DNA from: an uncultured Clostridia bacterium
GTDB taxonomy: Bacteria > Bacillota > Clostridia > Peptostreptococcales > Acidaminobacteraceae
Assembly: GCA_927417275.1 (NCBI GenBank)
Contig: CAKMJV010000043.1
Coordinates: 1-60,250, forward strand
DNA length: 60,250 nt
Direction of reading: 5' to 3'
This document shows, in pieces, positions 9,580 to 18,195 of this stretch. How positions within the stretch are numbered: the first letter of the stretch is position 1; each line of letters begins with the position of its first letter. The position numbers and the translations under genes were made by a program. The notes under the pieces are model-generated. The model saw nothing but the letters and a program-made list of their open reading frames with translations, made no database searches and was not told the origin of the DNA.

Positions 9580-10632
9580 ATGAAAAAAGTACTTATAGTT
9601 GGCGTCATCATCGTTTTGTGTGTAATAGCCGGTCTGATTTATTTTTCGCGCGATTCGGAAAAGACGGTTGAAGATGACAAAATTAAAATCGGATTGATGG
9701 TGGATTCACTGGTCATCGAAAGGTGGCAGAAAGATCGTGACATTTTTATATCGAGAGCGAAGGCATTGGGTGCAGAGGTTTTACTGAAAAATGCAAATGA
9801 AGATGCGCAGTTGCAAATTCAACAGGTTAGAGAATTAATGGAGGCGCGTGTAGATGTAATCGTAATAATTCCCTACGATCGCGTGTCGATTGCCCCTATT
9901 TTGAAGCAGGCTAAACGCGAAGGCATAAAAATCATCGCTTATGATCGCTTGGTTCAAAAAGGCGATGTCGACTTATACATGTCGTTTGATAATGTAAAAG
10001 TCGGCCAACTTATGGGCGCATCTATTCTAGAAAATGCACCTACTGGGAACTATGTGGTTATTAATGGTTCACCTAAAGACAATAATGCTTATATGTTTAA
10101 TGAAGGGTATATGTCCGTGCTTCAACCAGCGGTTGATGCAGGCAAAATAGAGATCTTAGAAAATGTTTGGGCAGAAGACTGGCGAGAACTTGTGGCATAT
10201 GATACCATCAGTACGCTTGTCGATTCAGGTGCTGAAATAGACGCCATAATCGGCGCAAATGACGATTTAGCTGAAGGCGCGATTCGTGCATTGTTAGAGC
10301 GGCAGTTGGCTGGCCACGTGTTGGTTTCTGGCCATGATGCAAACCTCTCCGCATGCCAACGTATCGTGGAAGGGACACAGACGTTGACCGTCTATAAGCC
10401 GATTAAAAAACTCGCACAAAATGCAGCAGAGATGGCAGTGGATTTAGCCATGGGAAAAGCCATTTCCAGTGACGCATTCATCTATGATGGTGAGTTCGAC
10501 GTACCATTTATCAAGTTTGAGCCAACGCTGGTGGATGCCTCAAATATGGTCACAGAAATAATCGGCGATGGATTTCATCTTTTGGAAGAAGTGTATAGAA
10601 ATATTCCACAATCAGAATGGCCTAAGCCTTAA
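9580..10632 (+). CDS. Second membrane-anchored xylose-type binding protein
   Basis: 350 residues from the ATG at 9580, which has GGGGGGA just upstream; a TTG at 9556 is also in frame but overlaps the previous stop. An uncleaved-looking N-terminal membrane segment (about 3-20) without a lipobox Cys is followed by a xylose/ribose-class binding protein domain (KIGLMVDSLVIERWQKD, IKIIAYDRLVQKGDVDLYMSFDN, VINGSPKDNNA, DAIIGANDDLAEGA). It closely resembles the lipoprotein SBP at 10800 (same blocks), so it likely binds the same class of sugar. It is the last gene of the sensor operon, followed by a strong terminator. Role could be sensing rather than transport. Confidence 0.82.
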   Translation: MKKVLIVGVIIVLCVIAGLIYFSRDSEKTVEDDKIKIGLMVDSLVIERWQKDRDIFISRAKALGAEVLLKNANEDAQLQIQQVRELMEARVDVIVIIPYDRVSIAPILKQAKREGIKIIAYDRLVQKGDVDLYMSFDNVKVGQLMGASILENAPTGNYVVINGSPKDNNAYMFNEGYMSVLQPAVDAGKIEILENVWAEDWRELVAYDTISTLVDSGAEIDAIIGANDDLAEGAIRALLERQLAGHVLVSGHDANLSACQRIVEGTQTLTVYKPIKKLAQNAAEMAVDLAMGKAISSDAFIYDGEFDVPFIKFEPTLVDASNMVTEIIGDGFHLLEEVYRNIPQSEWPKP

Positions 10633-10638
10633 TCAGTA

Positions 10639-10682
10639 ACACTAGACTTTTTTAATCTTGAAAATAGTCTAGTGTTTTTTTA
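10639..10682 (+). terminator. Terminator of the sensor operon
   Basis: Stem ACACTAGACT (10639-10648) with AGTCTAGTGT (10666-10675) followed by seven or more T. It separates the sensor operon from the importer operon. Confidence 0.9.
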
Positions 10683-10712
10683 ATGCTTACTAAAAAAGTT
10701 TAAATATGTCTA

Positions 10713-10741
10713 GATTTTTGTAATTCGCTCCATTCTATAAT
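10713..10741 (+). promoter_or_regulatory. Importer promoter, probably activator-dependent
   Basis: Perfect TATAAT at 10736-10741. The hexamer 17 bases upstream is GATTTT, a poor -35. A strong -10 with a weak -35 suits activation by the YesN-type regulator encoded just upstream. The leader to the ATG at 10800 is about 50 bases. Operator bases were not identified. Confidence 0.5.
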
Positions 10742-10799
10742 TGTTACCAAAAAGTTATACTTGGCTTGCATTTAGAAAATAAGCGTTTGGGAGGCAGTT

Positions 10800-11864
10800 A
10801 TGAAAAAATTGGGTGTATTGTTGTTGATTTTTATTATGATGGCGACATTGTTCGCTGGTTGCGCAAAAGAAGAATCAAACCTTATCGGTGTTTCCATGCC
10901 GACGAAATCACTACAGCGCTGGAATCAAGATGGCGCGAACATGAAAACTGAACTTGAGAAAAAAGGCTACAAAGTTGAATTGCTTTATGCAGAAGACTCT
11001 GTAGACCAGCAAGTAAAAGACTTAGAAAACATGATCACAAAGGGCTGTAAAGTTCTAGTGGTTGCATCGATTGATGGTGAAGCATTAAAAGGCGTTCTCG
11101 ATGAAGCAGGCAAAGCGGGCATCAAAGTTATCGCATACGACCGTTTAATCAGAGGCAGCCAGTATGTAGACTATTATGCAACTTTTGATAATTACTTGGT
11201 TGGCGTTTTACAAGGTACTTATATTATGGAAACACTTGGTCTGGATAAAGGCGAAACAGGACCATTTACCATGGAAGTATTTGGTGGTTCTCCAGATGAT
11301 AACAACGCATATTTCTTTAACGGCGGCGCAATGGATACACTTCAGCCATTTATCGACAGTGGTGCGTTGGTGATAAAATCGGGTCAAACAGATATGGCAC
11401 AAATCGCAATTCAAGGTTGGAAGTCTGAAGGCGCTCAAGCGAGAATGGATAACTTATTAACAGCGAATTATGCAGATGAGCCAGTAGATGTCGTACTTTC
11501 ACCAAACGACAGTTTGGCACAAGGCATCGTGGCATCATTAAAAGCAGCTGGATACGGATCGGCAAGTATGCCATTCCCAATCTTAACTGGACAAGATTGT
11601 GATACGACAAATGTAAAAATGCTTATTGCTGGTGAGCAATCTATGTCTGTGTTTAAAGATACGAGAACATTGGCAGCACAAGTGGTTGAGATGGTTGAAG
11701 CGATTATGAATGGCACTCAGCCTCCAGTAAATGATACAGAAACGTATGATAATGGCGTAAAAGTTGTTCCTTCATTCTTATGTGAGCCAGTCTTTGCAGA
11801 TGTTAATAACTATAAAGCACTTCTCATTGATTCAGGGTACTATACAGAAGATCAACTTAAATAA
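10800..11864 (+). CDS. xylF: Xylose ABC transporter substrate-binding lipoprotein
   Basis: 354 residues. Signal peptide with lipobox LFAGC (acylated Cys21). The mature domain is a type I binding protein of the XylF/ChvE class: IGVSMPTKSLQRWNQDGANM, VIAYDRLIRGSQYVDYYATFDN, VFGGSPDDNNAYFFNGGAMD, VLSPNDSLAQGI and TGQDCDTTNVKMLIAGEQ. The D-xylose-type YDRLI and SPDDNNA blocks make xylose or a closely related aldose likely. GGAGG precedes the ATG. It is the first gene of the importer operon and is separated from the ATPase by a stable hairpin, which usually raises SBP mRNA over the rest. Confidence 0.92.
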   Translation: MKKLGVLLLIFIMMATLFAGCAKEESNLIGVSMPTKSLQRWNQDGANMKTELEKKGYKVELLYAEDSVDQQVKDLENMITKGCKVLVVASIDGEALKGVLDEAGKAGIKVIAYDRLIRGSQYVDYYATFDNYLVGVLQGTYIMETLGLDKGETGPFTMEVFGGSPDDNNAYFFNGGAMDTLQPFIDSGALVIKSGQTDMAQIAIQGWKSEGAQARMDNLLTANYADEPVDVVLSPNDSLAQGIVASLKAAGYGSASMPFPILTGQDCDTTNVKMLIAGEQSMSVFKDTRTLAAQVVEMVEAIMNGTQPPVNDTETYDNGVKVVPSFLCEPVFADVNNYKALLIDSGYYTEDQLK

Positions 11865-11872
11865 GGTGGATG

Positions 11873-11903
11873 CATGCTGTGGCCGTGAAATAGCCACAGC
11901 ATG
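11873..11903 (+). terminator. Intercistronic hairpin between xylF and xylG
   Basis: CATGCTGTGGC (11873-11883) pairs perfectly with GCCACAGCATG (11893-11903) around a 9-base loop, followed by only a short T run (ACTTTTG). It is probably a partial terminator or 3' end-stabilising stem giving more SBP than ATPase and permease. Confidence 0.75.
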
Positions 11904-11923
11904 ACTTTTGTTAGGGGTGTATT

Positions 11924-13456
11924 ATGGCAGAGCATATATTGGAAATGAGAGAAATAACGAAATTGTTTCCAGGCGTTAAAGCGCTGGATCGTGTGAATTT
12001 AGAAGTGACTAAAGGTGAGATTCATGCGCTTGTGGGTGAAAATGGTGCGGGAAAGTCCACACTAATGAGTGTCTTGAGTGGCATTTATCCATATGGCAGT
12101 TATGAAGGCGAAATACACTTTGAGGGTCAACTCTGTACCTTTAGAGACATAAAGGAAAGTGAGCGCAAAGGCATCGTCATCATCCATCAAGAACTTGCAC
12201 TGAGCCCTTATATGAGCATCGCTGAAAATATTTTTTTGGGCAATGAACAAGCAAGTAAGGGCATTATCGATTGGAACATGACAAATGAAAAAGCCAAGGC
12301 ACTGATTCAATTGGTAGGCTTAAAAGAAAGTCACACCACGCCTGTAAAAGATATCGGTGTGGGCAAGCAGCAACTGGTTGAAATCGCTAAGGCGCTGTCA
12401 AAAGATGTGAAACTGCTAATATTAGATGAACCCACTGCCGCATTAAATGATGAAGATTCAGATCATCTATTGAACTTGTTGATGAAAATCAATAAAGAGA
12501 AGGGCATCACATGCATCATTATTTCTCATAAGTTAAATGAAATCACAAAAATCGCGAATCAAATAACAGTGATCCGCGATGGATCTTGTATAGAAACATT
12601 GGATAAAATGCAACATGACATTTCCGAAGCAAGAATCATTAAAGGCATGGTTGGCCGTGATTTGGTGGATCGTTATCCAAAGCGCACACCTAAGATCGGG
12701 GAAATCACTTTTGAAGTAAACGATTGGACGGTGTATGACCCCATGGATGAATCCCGTAAAAAACTCGATGGGATTTCGTTTCATGTGAAAAAGGGTGAAA
12801 TCCTTGGTATCGCTGGATTAATGGGATCGGGTAGAACGGAACTAGCCATGAGCATCTTTGGTAGGGCATATGGTAAAAAAATAACGGGTGAAATGATAAA
12901 AATGGGTCAAAAAATCGATCCTAAAAATGTTCAGCAAGCGATCGATTACGGGCTTGCCTATGTAACTGAGGATAGAAAGCAGGCGGGCTTGATACTGATA
13001 GATGACATCAAACACAACATCACCTTGTCAAATCTCAAAAAAATAAGCAAACGATTTGTGGTTGATGAAAACCACGAGAAAACCATCTCAGAAACCTATC
13101 GTACCAAACTCAATATAAAATCTTCAAGCATCCATCAACAGACGGGAAACCTATCGGGTGGCAATCAGCAGAAAGTTGTTTTAAGTAAGTGGATATTTAC
13201 AGAACCCGACGTATTAATACTCGATGAACCGACACGTGGAATTGATGTAGGGGCTAAGTATGAGATTTATTCCATTATCCAACAAATGGCGAATGATGGA
13301 AAATCGATTGTCGTGATATCGTCAGAACTTCCTGAGATTCTGGGGATTTGTGACAGAGTGTATGTCATGAATGAAGGCAAGATCGTGGGCGAGATGGACC
13401 GCACCTTAGCCAGCCAAGAAAATATTATGGCTTGTATTTTAAAGTCCATGCACTAA
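11924..13456 (+). CDS. xylG: Xylose ABC transporter ATP-binding protein
   Basis: 510 residues, the usual length for tandem-domain sugar ABC ATPases (MglA/RbsA/XylG type). Domain 1 has Walker [10 protein letters not shown] (38-46) and Walker [12 protein letters not shown]; its signature is the family's degenerate [13 protein letters not shown]. Domain 2 has the atypical Walker [11 protein letters not shown], signature [14 protein letters not shown] and Walker [15 protein letters not shown]. Start ATG follows TTAGGGGTG. It lies between the SBP and permease genes and powers pentose import. Confidence 0.93.
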   Translation: MAEHILEMREITKLFPGVKALDRVNLEVTKGEIHALVGENGAGKSTLMSVLSGIYPYGSYEGEIHFEGQLCTFRDIKESERKGIVIIHQELALSPYMSIAENIFLGNEQASKGIIDWNMTNEKAKALIQLVGLKESHTTPVKDIGVGKQQLVEIAKALSKDVKLLILDEPTAALNDEDSDHLLNLLMKINKEKGITCIIISHKLNEITKIANQITVIRDGSCIETLDKMQHDISEARIIKGMVGRDLVDRYPKRTPKIGEITFEVNDWTVYDPMDESRKKLDGISFHVKKGEILGIAGLMGSGRTELAMSIFGRAYGKKITGEMIKMGQKIDPKNVQQAIDYGLAYVTEDRKQAGLILIDDIKHNITLSNLKKISKRFVVDENHEKTISETYRTKLNIKSSSIHQQTGNLSGGNQQKVVLSKWIFTEPDVLILDEPTRGIDVGAKYEIYSIIQQMANDGKSIVVISSELPEILGICDRVYVMNEGKIVGEMDRTLASQENIMACILKSMH

Positions 13457-13471
13457 TAGGGGGAGGAAGCG

Positions 13472-14647
13472 ATGGAACGATTGAAAACTGGATTTAAGAA
13501 TAATATGAAACAATACGCCATGTTGATAGCGCTGGTTTTCATCATGATCATGTTTCAAATATTAACAAATGGCATTTTATTAAAACCGATTAATGTCTCT
13601 CGATTGATTTATCAAAACAGTTATGTGCTCATACTTGCGATTGGTATGCTCCTTTGTATCTTAACAGGCGGCAATATCGACTTATCTGTAGGTTCAATCG
13701 TCGCATTTGTAAGTGCGTTGTCTGCACTGTTTAGCGTAACGTTTGGATTACCTGTATGGCTTTCTATTATACTCGGTCTATTATCCGGTCTACTAGCCGG
13801 GATGTGGCAAGGTTTTTGGATCGCCTATGTAAAAATTCCACCGTTTATCGTAACGCTTGCAGGTATGCTTTTATTTAGAGGCATTAACAATATTATTTTA
13901 AATGGAAAAACAGTATTATTGCCAGAATTGTATACGAAAATTTCATCGGGTGTTGTACCTGATGTGATTGGTGATGGTTCAGGGATACACGTAACAACAG
14001 TTGTTATCGGCGTCCTTTCGGTGATGGTTTATCTTTTTTTAAGTCATCGATCAAGGAAAGAAAAAATCAAATTTGGATTTGAAGTTGAAACGAAAGGTGC
14101 TTATATAGCAAAACAGTTTGTCCTTTCTTTTGTGGTGATTTTATTTGCTTATTGGTTGTCTCTAGCAAATGGGCTGCCTATTATACTGGTTATCTTAGGT
14201 GCGCTTATCATTTTTTATTCATTCTTAACCCAAAAAACAGTGGTAGGTCGACATATTTATGCCATGGGTGGCAACCGAAAAGCAGCAGAGTTATCGGGTA
14301 TCAAAACGAAGAAAATACTCTTTGGAGTCTATGCCAACATGGGATTACTTGCAGCAGTTGCGGGCATCGTCTTTGCAGGACGTTTAAATTCCGCATCCCC
14401 TACAGCAGGTGATGGTTTTGAACTCGATGCCATCGCGGCTTGTTTCATCGGTGGTGCTTCTGCCACAGGTGGAATCGGAACGGTTATGGGCGCAATCATC
14501 GGTGGTTTCATCATGGGAATCCTCAATAACGGGATGTCCATCATGGGCATCAGCGTGTTTTGGCAGCAAATCGTAAAAGGACTTGTTTTATTGCTTGCTG
14601 TTGCTTTTGATGTGTATTCGAAATCGAAGGCAAAGACGGCATCGTAA
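13472..14647 (+). CDS. xylH: Xylose ABC transporter permease
   Basis: 391 residues, a polytopic membrane protein of the RbsC/XylH (BPD_transp_2) family, with around ten hydrophobic segments. Family blocks seen: LTGGNIDLSVGSIVAFVSALSA, the EAA-like VVGRHIYAMGGNRKAAELSGI and the C-terminal AACFIGGASATGGIGTVMGAIIGG. It begins 15 bases after xylG with GGGGGAGG before the ATG, and the operon ends at the hairpin at 14666-14709. The insertion around 190-220 is typical of XylH relative to RbsC. Confidence 0.92.
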   Translation: MERLKTGFKNNMKQYAMLIALVFIMIMFQILTNGILLKPINVSRLIYQNSYVLILAIGMLLCILTGGNIDLSVGSIVAFVSALSALFSVTFGLPVWLSIILGLLSGLLAGMWQGFWIAYVKIPPFIVTLAGMLLFRGINNIILNGKTVLLPELYTKISSGVVPDVIGDGSGIHVTTVVIGVLSVMVYLFLSHRSRKEKIKFGFEVETKGAYIAKQFVLSFVVILFAYWLSLANGLPIILVILGALIIFYSFLTQKTVVGRHIYAMGGNRKAAELSGIKTKKILFGVYANMGLLAAVAGIVFAGRLNSASPTAGDGFELDAIAACFIGGASATGGIGTVMGAIIGGFIMGILNNGMSIMGISVFWQQIVKGLVLLLAVAFDVYSKSKAKTAS

Positions 14648-14665
14648 GGGTATTAAATGTCAAAG

Positions 14666-14709
14666 AAAGCGCTGTTGCAAATCTAGAAATGATATGCAAC
14701 AGCGCTTTT
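14666..14709 (+). terminator. Terminator of the xylose importer operon
   Basis: Stem AAAGCGCTGTTGCA (14666-14679) with TGCAACAGCGCTTTT (from 14695). Confidence 0.9.
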
Positions 14710-14760
14710 ATCATACCATAATCACAAGGGATAATTTAAGGCGTATAATGGGTGGATTTC

Positions 14761-14790
14761 TTGCTTCCATGCGCGCAACCATGCTATAAT
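14761..14790 (+). promoter_or_regulatory. Promoter of the MBOAT-DHHW operon
   Basis: TTGCTT (14761-14766), an 18-base spacer, TATAAT (14785-14790); start codon 37 bases further on. Confidence 0.6.
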
Positions 14791-14826
14791 GAGGTTACAA
14801 TTTTTGATGTGTATAAGAGGTGACCA

Positions 14827-16215
14827 TTGGTATTCTCAAGTTTAACATTTATCTATTATTTTTTACCGATCTTAATCTTACTCTATTATGGAACAAAGTC
14901 GCCAGCCGTGAGAAATACGGTTTTAATCGTTGGGTCTTTGTTTTTTTATGGTTGGGGTGAACCGATTTGGATCTCGCTGATGGTTATTAGCGCCATAGTA
15001 GACTATACAAACGGACGTCTGATTGAGCGTTATCGGACAACCTGGATTCGGCATGCAGCATTGATTGCTTCGATTGTCATCAATCTCAGTTTCCTTGGAT
15101 TTTTTAAGTACTGGGGTTTCATCATAGAAAACATCAACTTTATTTTTGGACTCAGTTTAGAGGTTCAGCAATTGAGTTTACCCATCGGCATCTCATTTTA
15201 TACCTTCCAAACATTATCATACACATTTGATGTGTATCGTGGACATGCGAAAGTACAAAATAGTTTTATGAAGTTCTTAATGTTCGTGACGTTGTTTCCG
15301 CAACTCGTAGCAGGCCCCATCGTACGCTATGTGGACATCGCCGCTCAAATCGATCACAGACGTGAGAATTTCAAACAATTTAGCGAAGGGGTTACCCGCT
15401 TTTGTACAGGTATGGCTAAAAAAGTGGTCATCGCCAATACAGCTGGCGAACTATCAGCGCTGTTTTTAGAAGGTAAATTTGAGACTTTGACAGTGGTAGG
15501 TGCTTGGACGGGCATATTACTCTATGCGTTTCAAATCTATTTTGACTTCTCAGGCTACTCAGACATGGCCATCGGACTTGGGAAGATGTTTGGTTTTGAT
15601 TTTAAAGAGAACTTCAATGTGCCTTATATTTCGAAAAGTGCTGGAGAATTTTGGAGACGCTGGCACATGTCGCTTGGCTCATTTTTCAGAGATTATGTGT
15701 ATATCCCGTTAGGTGGCAATAGAAAGCGTATGCTTAGAAATGTACTCGTGGTATGGTTTTTAACGGGACTTTGGCATGGCGCAAGTTGGAATTTTATCCT
15801 TTGGGGCATGTATTATGGACTGCTTATTTTCTTAGAGCGCAAACTCTATGGTCGTTTTTTAGAAAAGTTACCCGCACTTTTTCAACACCTATATCTCATC
15901 GTTGCGGTATTAGTGGGCTGGGTTTTCTTCTATTATACAGATTTATCTGTGGGGATACAGTATCTAGGCATCATGTTTGGTGTGGGTGGCGCATTATTTA
16001 TAGATGCAGTTACATCCATCCACCTCAGTCAAAATATGCTTTTCATATGTTTTGCAGCGATACTTTCAACGCCGTTTTTGAAAGGCATCGCAGCTAGAAG
16101 CATAGGCACTTTTAAAGTCGATTTACATGTGATTTGGAACGTTGCCCTTTTGCTTTTATCTACGATTTTACTCGTAGGTCAATCCTATAACCCGTTTTTA
16201 TATTTTAGATTTTGA
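14827..16215 (+). CDS. MBOAT family O-acyltransferase (AlgI-like)
   Basis: 462 residues, TTG start after AGAGGTGAC. A polytopic membrane-bound O-acyltransferase of the AlgI/DltB/PatA group, moving acyl groups (usually acetyl) across the membrane to an extracellular polysaccharide. The blocks YYFLPILILLYY, LPIGISFYTFQTLSYTFDVYRG and LVAGPIVRYVDI are family hallmarks; the catalytic His lies in FLTGLWHGASWNFILWG (about residue 316). The next gene, four bases overlapping its stop region, encodes the DHHW partner that usually completes transfer. No glycan synthesis genes are nearby, so the acceptor polymer is unknown. Confidence 0.9.
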   Translation: MVFSSLTFIYYFLPILILLYYGTKSPAVRNTVLIVGSLFFYGWGEPIWISLMVISAIVDYTNGRLIERYRTTWIRHAALIASIVINLSFLGFFKYWGFIIENINFIFGLSLEVQQLSLPIGISFYTFQTLSYTFDVYRGHAKVQNSFMKFLMFVTLFPQLVAGPIVRYVDIAAQIDHRRENFKQFSEGVTRFCTGMAKKVVIANTAGELSALFLEGKFETLTVVGAWTGILLYAFQIYFDFSGYSDMAIGLGKMFGFDFKENFNVPYISKSAGEFWRRWHMSLGSFFRDYVYIPLGGNRKRMLRNVLVVWFLTGLWHGASWNFILWGMYYGLLIFLERKLYGRFLEKLPALFQHLYLIVAVLVGWVFFYYTDLSVGIQYLGIMFGVGGALFIDAVTSIHLSQNMLFICFAAILSTPFLKGIAARSIGTFKVDLHVIWNVALLLLSTILLVGQSYNPFLYFRF

Positions 16216-16223
16216 GGTGTAAA

Positions 16224-17459
16224 ATGTCTCACAAAATAAACGCTTTGGTATTTGTGTTACTGCTTGTAGCAATCGGTACCTTTAATGTTTTTTTTCACAG
16301 CGATAATGCCGTTTCTGAACTGGAAAATAAAACCCTTCAGCAGTTTCCTGAAATCAGCCTTGAAGGGATATTTAAAGAACAACTTGCCTATAAAATGGAT
16401 GCTTTTGTGGCGGATCAGTTTGTTTTTAGAACCCCTATGATTGAACTCGCAGCGTCGATAAAAACACTTAGTGGTTTTAAGTCAGAAGTTTCTATTGATG
16501 TGGTTACAAACGAAAATATGATAGGGGCACTTGATGAAAATGTAACAGGTGAAGTATTTAATGTAGGGGACATCGCGGTAAATTACTTGATGTTTAGCGA
16601 TCGCGCTTTCGCAGCATTTGATGAAAATCAAGCCGTTGAAGCCCAGTATGCACAGGCGATAAACGCGATTCATACCCAACTACCAGATTTATCCATGTAC
16701 GTTTTACTAACGCCCACCCAAGCGGCCTTTGTGGATGAGAAATTCGCCCATTTGACCGATGATCAAGTGGCTTCTTTGTCTCGTTTTGAAACCTTATTTG
16801 ATGCTGATATTGGCTACATTAACCCATATGCGTTGATGCAAAAACATTTCTCAGAATCTCTTTTTTTTAGAACAGATCATCACTGGAATGGCTATGGTGC
16901 ATATCTTGGTTATGTGGCATTTGCAGAGGCAATCGGTGCAGAAGCATTGGCACTAGGGGCGATGCATCATGAAGACGTCGATGGATTCTTAGGTTCTGTG
17001 TATCAAATGACTGGGAATGCGAATCTCGCTAATAATCCCGATACCATTCAGATGTATGTTCCACAAATTAACGTCAGTTTGAATCGATATAAAAACGTCG
17101 ATGGCGTTCTTATGCCCGTTACAGAAAATATACCTTATACAGTTTCAAAAGCATTTTTGAAAGAGAAAGTTACCTATCAGGTGTTCTTGGGTGGTGATGC
17201 ACCTCTCACCGTGGTGAAAAATCTCGAATCGCCAGACTTGCCTAAAATTTTAGTAATAAAAGATTCTTATGGCAATGCTTTAGTACCCTATTTAGCAGGT
17301 CACTACAGTGAAATTTATGCAGTCGATCCACGGCATTACGCAGGGGATTTAAAAATGCTCATCCGCGAGAACGCTATAGAAACTGTTTTATTTATTAACA
17401 GTGCTAATATCACACGTACCTCTGGTTACGCAGAATTGTTACTTCAAGTTTTTGAATAA
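16224..17459 (+). CDS. DHHW family protein (AlgX/AlgJ-like acyltransferase partner)
   Basis: 411 residues from the ATG at 16224 (GAGGTG upstream; an in-frame start at 16212 overlaps the previous stop and lacks its own site). An N-terminal membrane anchor (about 7-24) is followed by an extracytoplasmic SGNH-like domain. The family name motif is present as RTDHHWNGYGAYLGY (about 215-230), and the catalytic-Ser region reads VIKDSYGNALVPYL. Such proteins take the acyl group handed over by the MBOAT protein and place it on the glycan. Complete. Confidence 0.85.
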   Translation: MSHKINALVFVLLLVAIGTFNVFFHSDNAVSELENKTLQQFPEISLEGIFKEQLAYKMDAFVADQFVFRTPMIELAASIKTLSGFKSEVSIDVVTNENMIGALDENVTGEVFNVGDIAVNYLMFSDRAFAAFDENQAVEAQYAQAINAIHTQLPDLSMYVLLTPTQAAFVDEKFAHLTDDQVASLSRFETLFDADIGYINPYALMQKHFSESLFFRTDHHWNGYGAYLGYVAFAEAIGAEALALGAMHHEDVDGFLGSVYQMTGNANLANNPDTIQMYVPQINVSLNRYKNVDGVLMPVTENIPYTVSKAFLKEKVTYQVFLGGDAPLTVVKNLESPDLPKILVIKDSYGNALVPYLAGHYSEIYAVDPRHYAGDLKMLIRENAIETVLFINSANITRTSGYAELLLQVFE

Positions 17460-17494
17460 TTTTTTAACGCTTTTATAAATAATTGTAAAGCCTA

Positions 17495-17523
17495 TTGACA
17501 AAGAAAATAAACAGCAGTAAATT
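17495..17523 (+). promoter_or_regulatory. Promoter of hsp20
   Basis: Consensus TTGACA (17495-17500), a 17-base spacer and TAAATT (17518-17523). It is immediately followed by the CIRCE operator. Confidence 0.7.
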
Positions 17524-17536
17524 ATAAGTGTAAAAA

Positions 17537-17563
17537 CTAGCACTCACCAACACAGAGTGCTAA
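17537..17563. promoter_or_regulatory. CIRCE operator (HrcA binding site)
   Basis: CTAGCACTC (17537-17545), exactly nine bases, GAGTGCTAA (17555-17563). Compared with the CIRCE consensus TTAGCACTC-N9-GAGTGCTAA there is one mismatch. It sits in the predicted 5' leader just after the -10, so HrcA should repress hsp20. Confidence 0.93.
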
Positions 17564-17598
17564 CAAAATTCTATATATTTTAAAAGGAGGCGTCGGTT

Positions 17599-18048
17599 AT
17601 GTTGGGTTTAACACCTTACAACAAAAACCAAATGCAAAGACGTGGAGACAGCAATTTTGTAGACTTTTATAATATGTTAGATGATTTCTTTAGTGACAGT
17701 TTTTTTTCACCAAGAAGTTTACGAAATGACACGTTTAAAATGGATGTTAAGGATTTAGAAACATCCTATGTGGTTGAAGCAGAATTACCGGGTATTAAGA
17801 AAGAAGAAGTTAAGTTGGACTATGAGAACGACCGACTCATCATTTCTGTAGAATCCTCTCAATCGGTAGACGAGGAAAAAGAAAATTATGTGCATAGAGA
17901 GCGTAGAAGAACATCGCTACAACGTGCGTTACTACTAAAAAACATCGATGTTAGCCGTATTGACGCGAAGTTAGAGGATGGTGTTCTAAGCATCACGATT
18001 CCTAAAATGGAAGAACAGTCAAATAAAATACAAATTGAAGTTAAATAA
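17599..18048 (+). CDS. Hsp20/alpha-crystallin small heat shock protein
   Basis: 149 residues, typical small heat shock protein length. A short N-terminal region (MLGLTPYN...) precedes the alpha-crystallin domain from about 45 (FKMDVKDLETSYVVEAELPGIKKEEVKLDYENDRLIISVE), ending with the conserved ARLEDGVLSITIPK-like strand (here AKLEDGVLSITIPKME). An ATP-independent holdase for unfolding proteins. GGAGG precedes the ATG. Monocistronic, CIRCE-controlled, with its own terminator. Confidence 0.95.
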   Translation: MLGLTPYNKNQMQRRGDSNFVDFYNMLDDFFSDSFFSPRSLRNDTFKMDVKDLETSYVVEAELPGIKKEEVKLDYENDRLIISVESSQSVDEEKENYVHRERRRTSLQRALLLKNIDVSRIDAKLEDGVLSITIPKMEEQSNKIQIEVK

Positions 18049-18066
18049 TTTATGTTCATTTTAAGA

Positions 18067-18094
18067 AAACGCGCATCCTTGGATGCGCGTTTTT
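18067..18094 (+). terminator. Terminator of hsp20
   Basis: AAACGCGCATCC and GGATGCGCGTTTTT separated by two bases. Confidence 0.9.
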
Positions 18095-18195
18095 GCATGA
18101 GCTTTTACATATGTTTAACGCATGCCACAAACTTGCATTACGCAGGTCTTGTATCCTTATGGTGTTGTTAGTATAAATATTATTTGGAGGGACCT

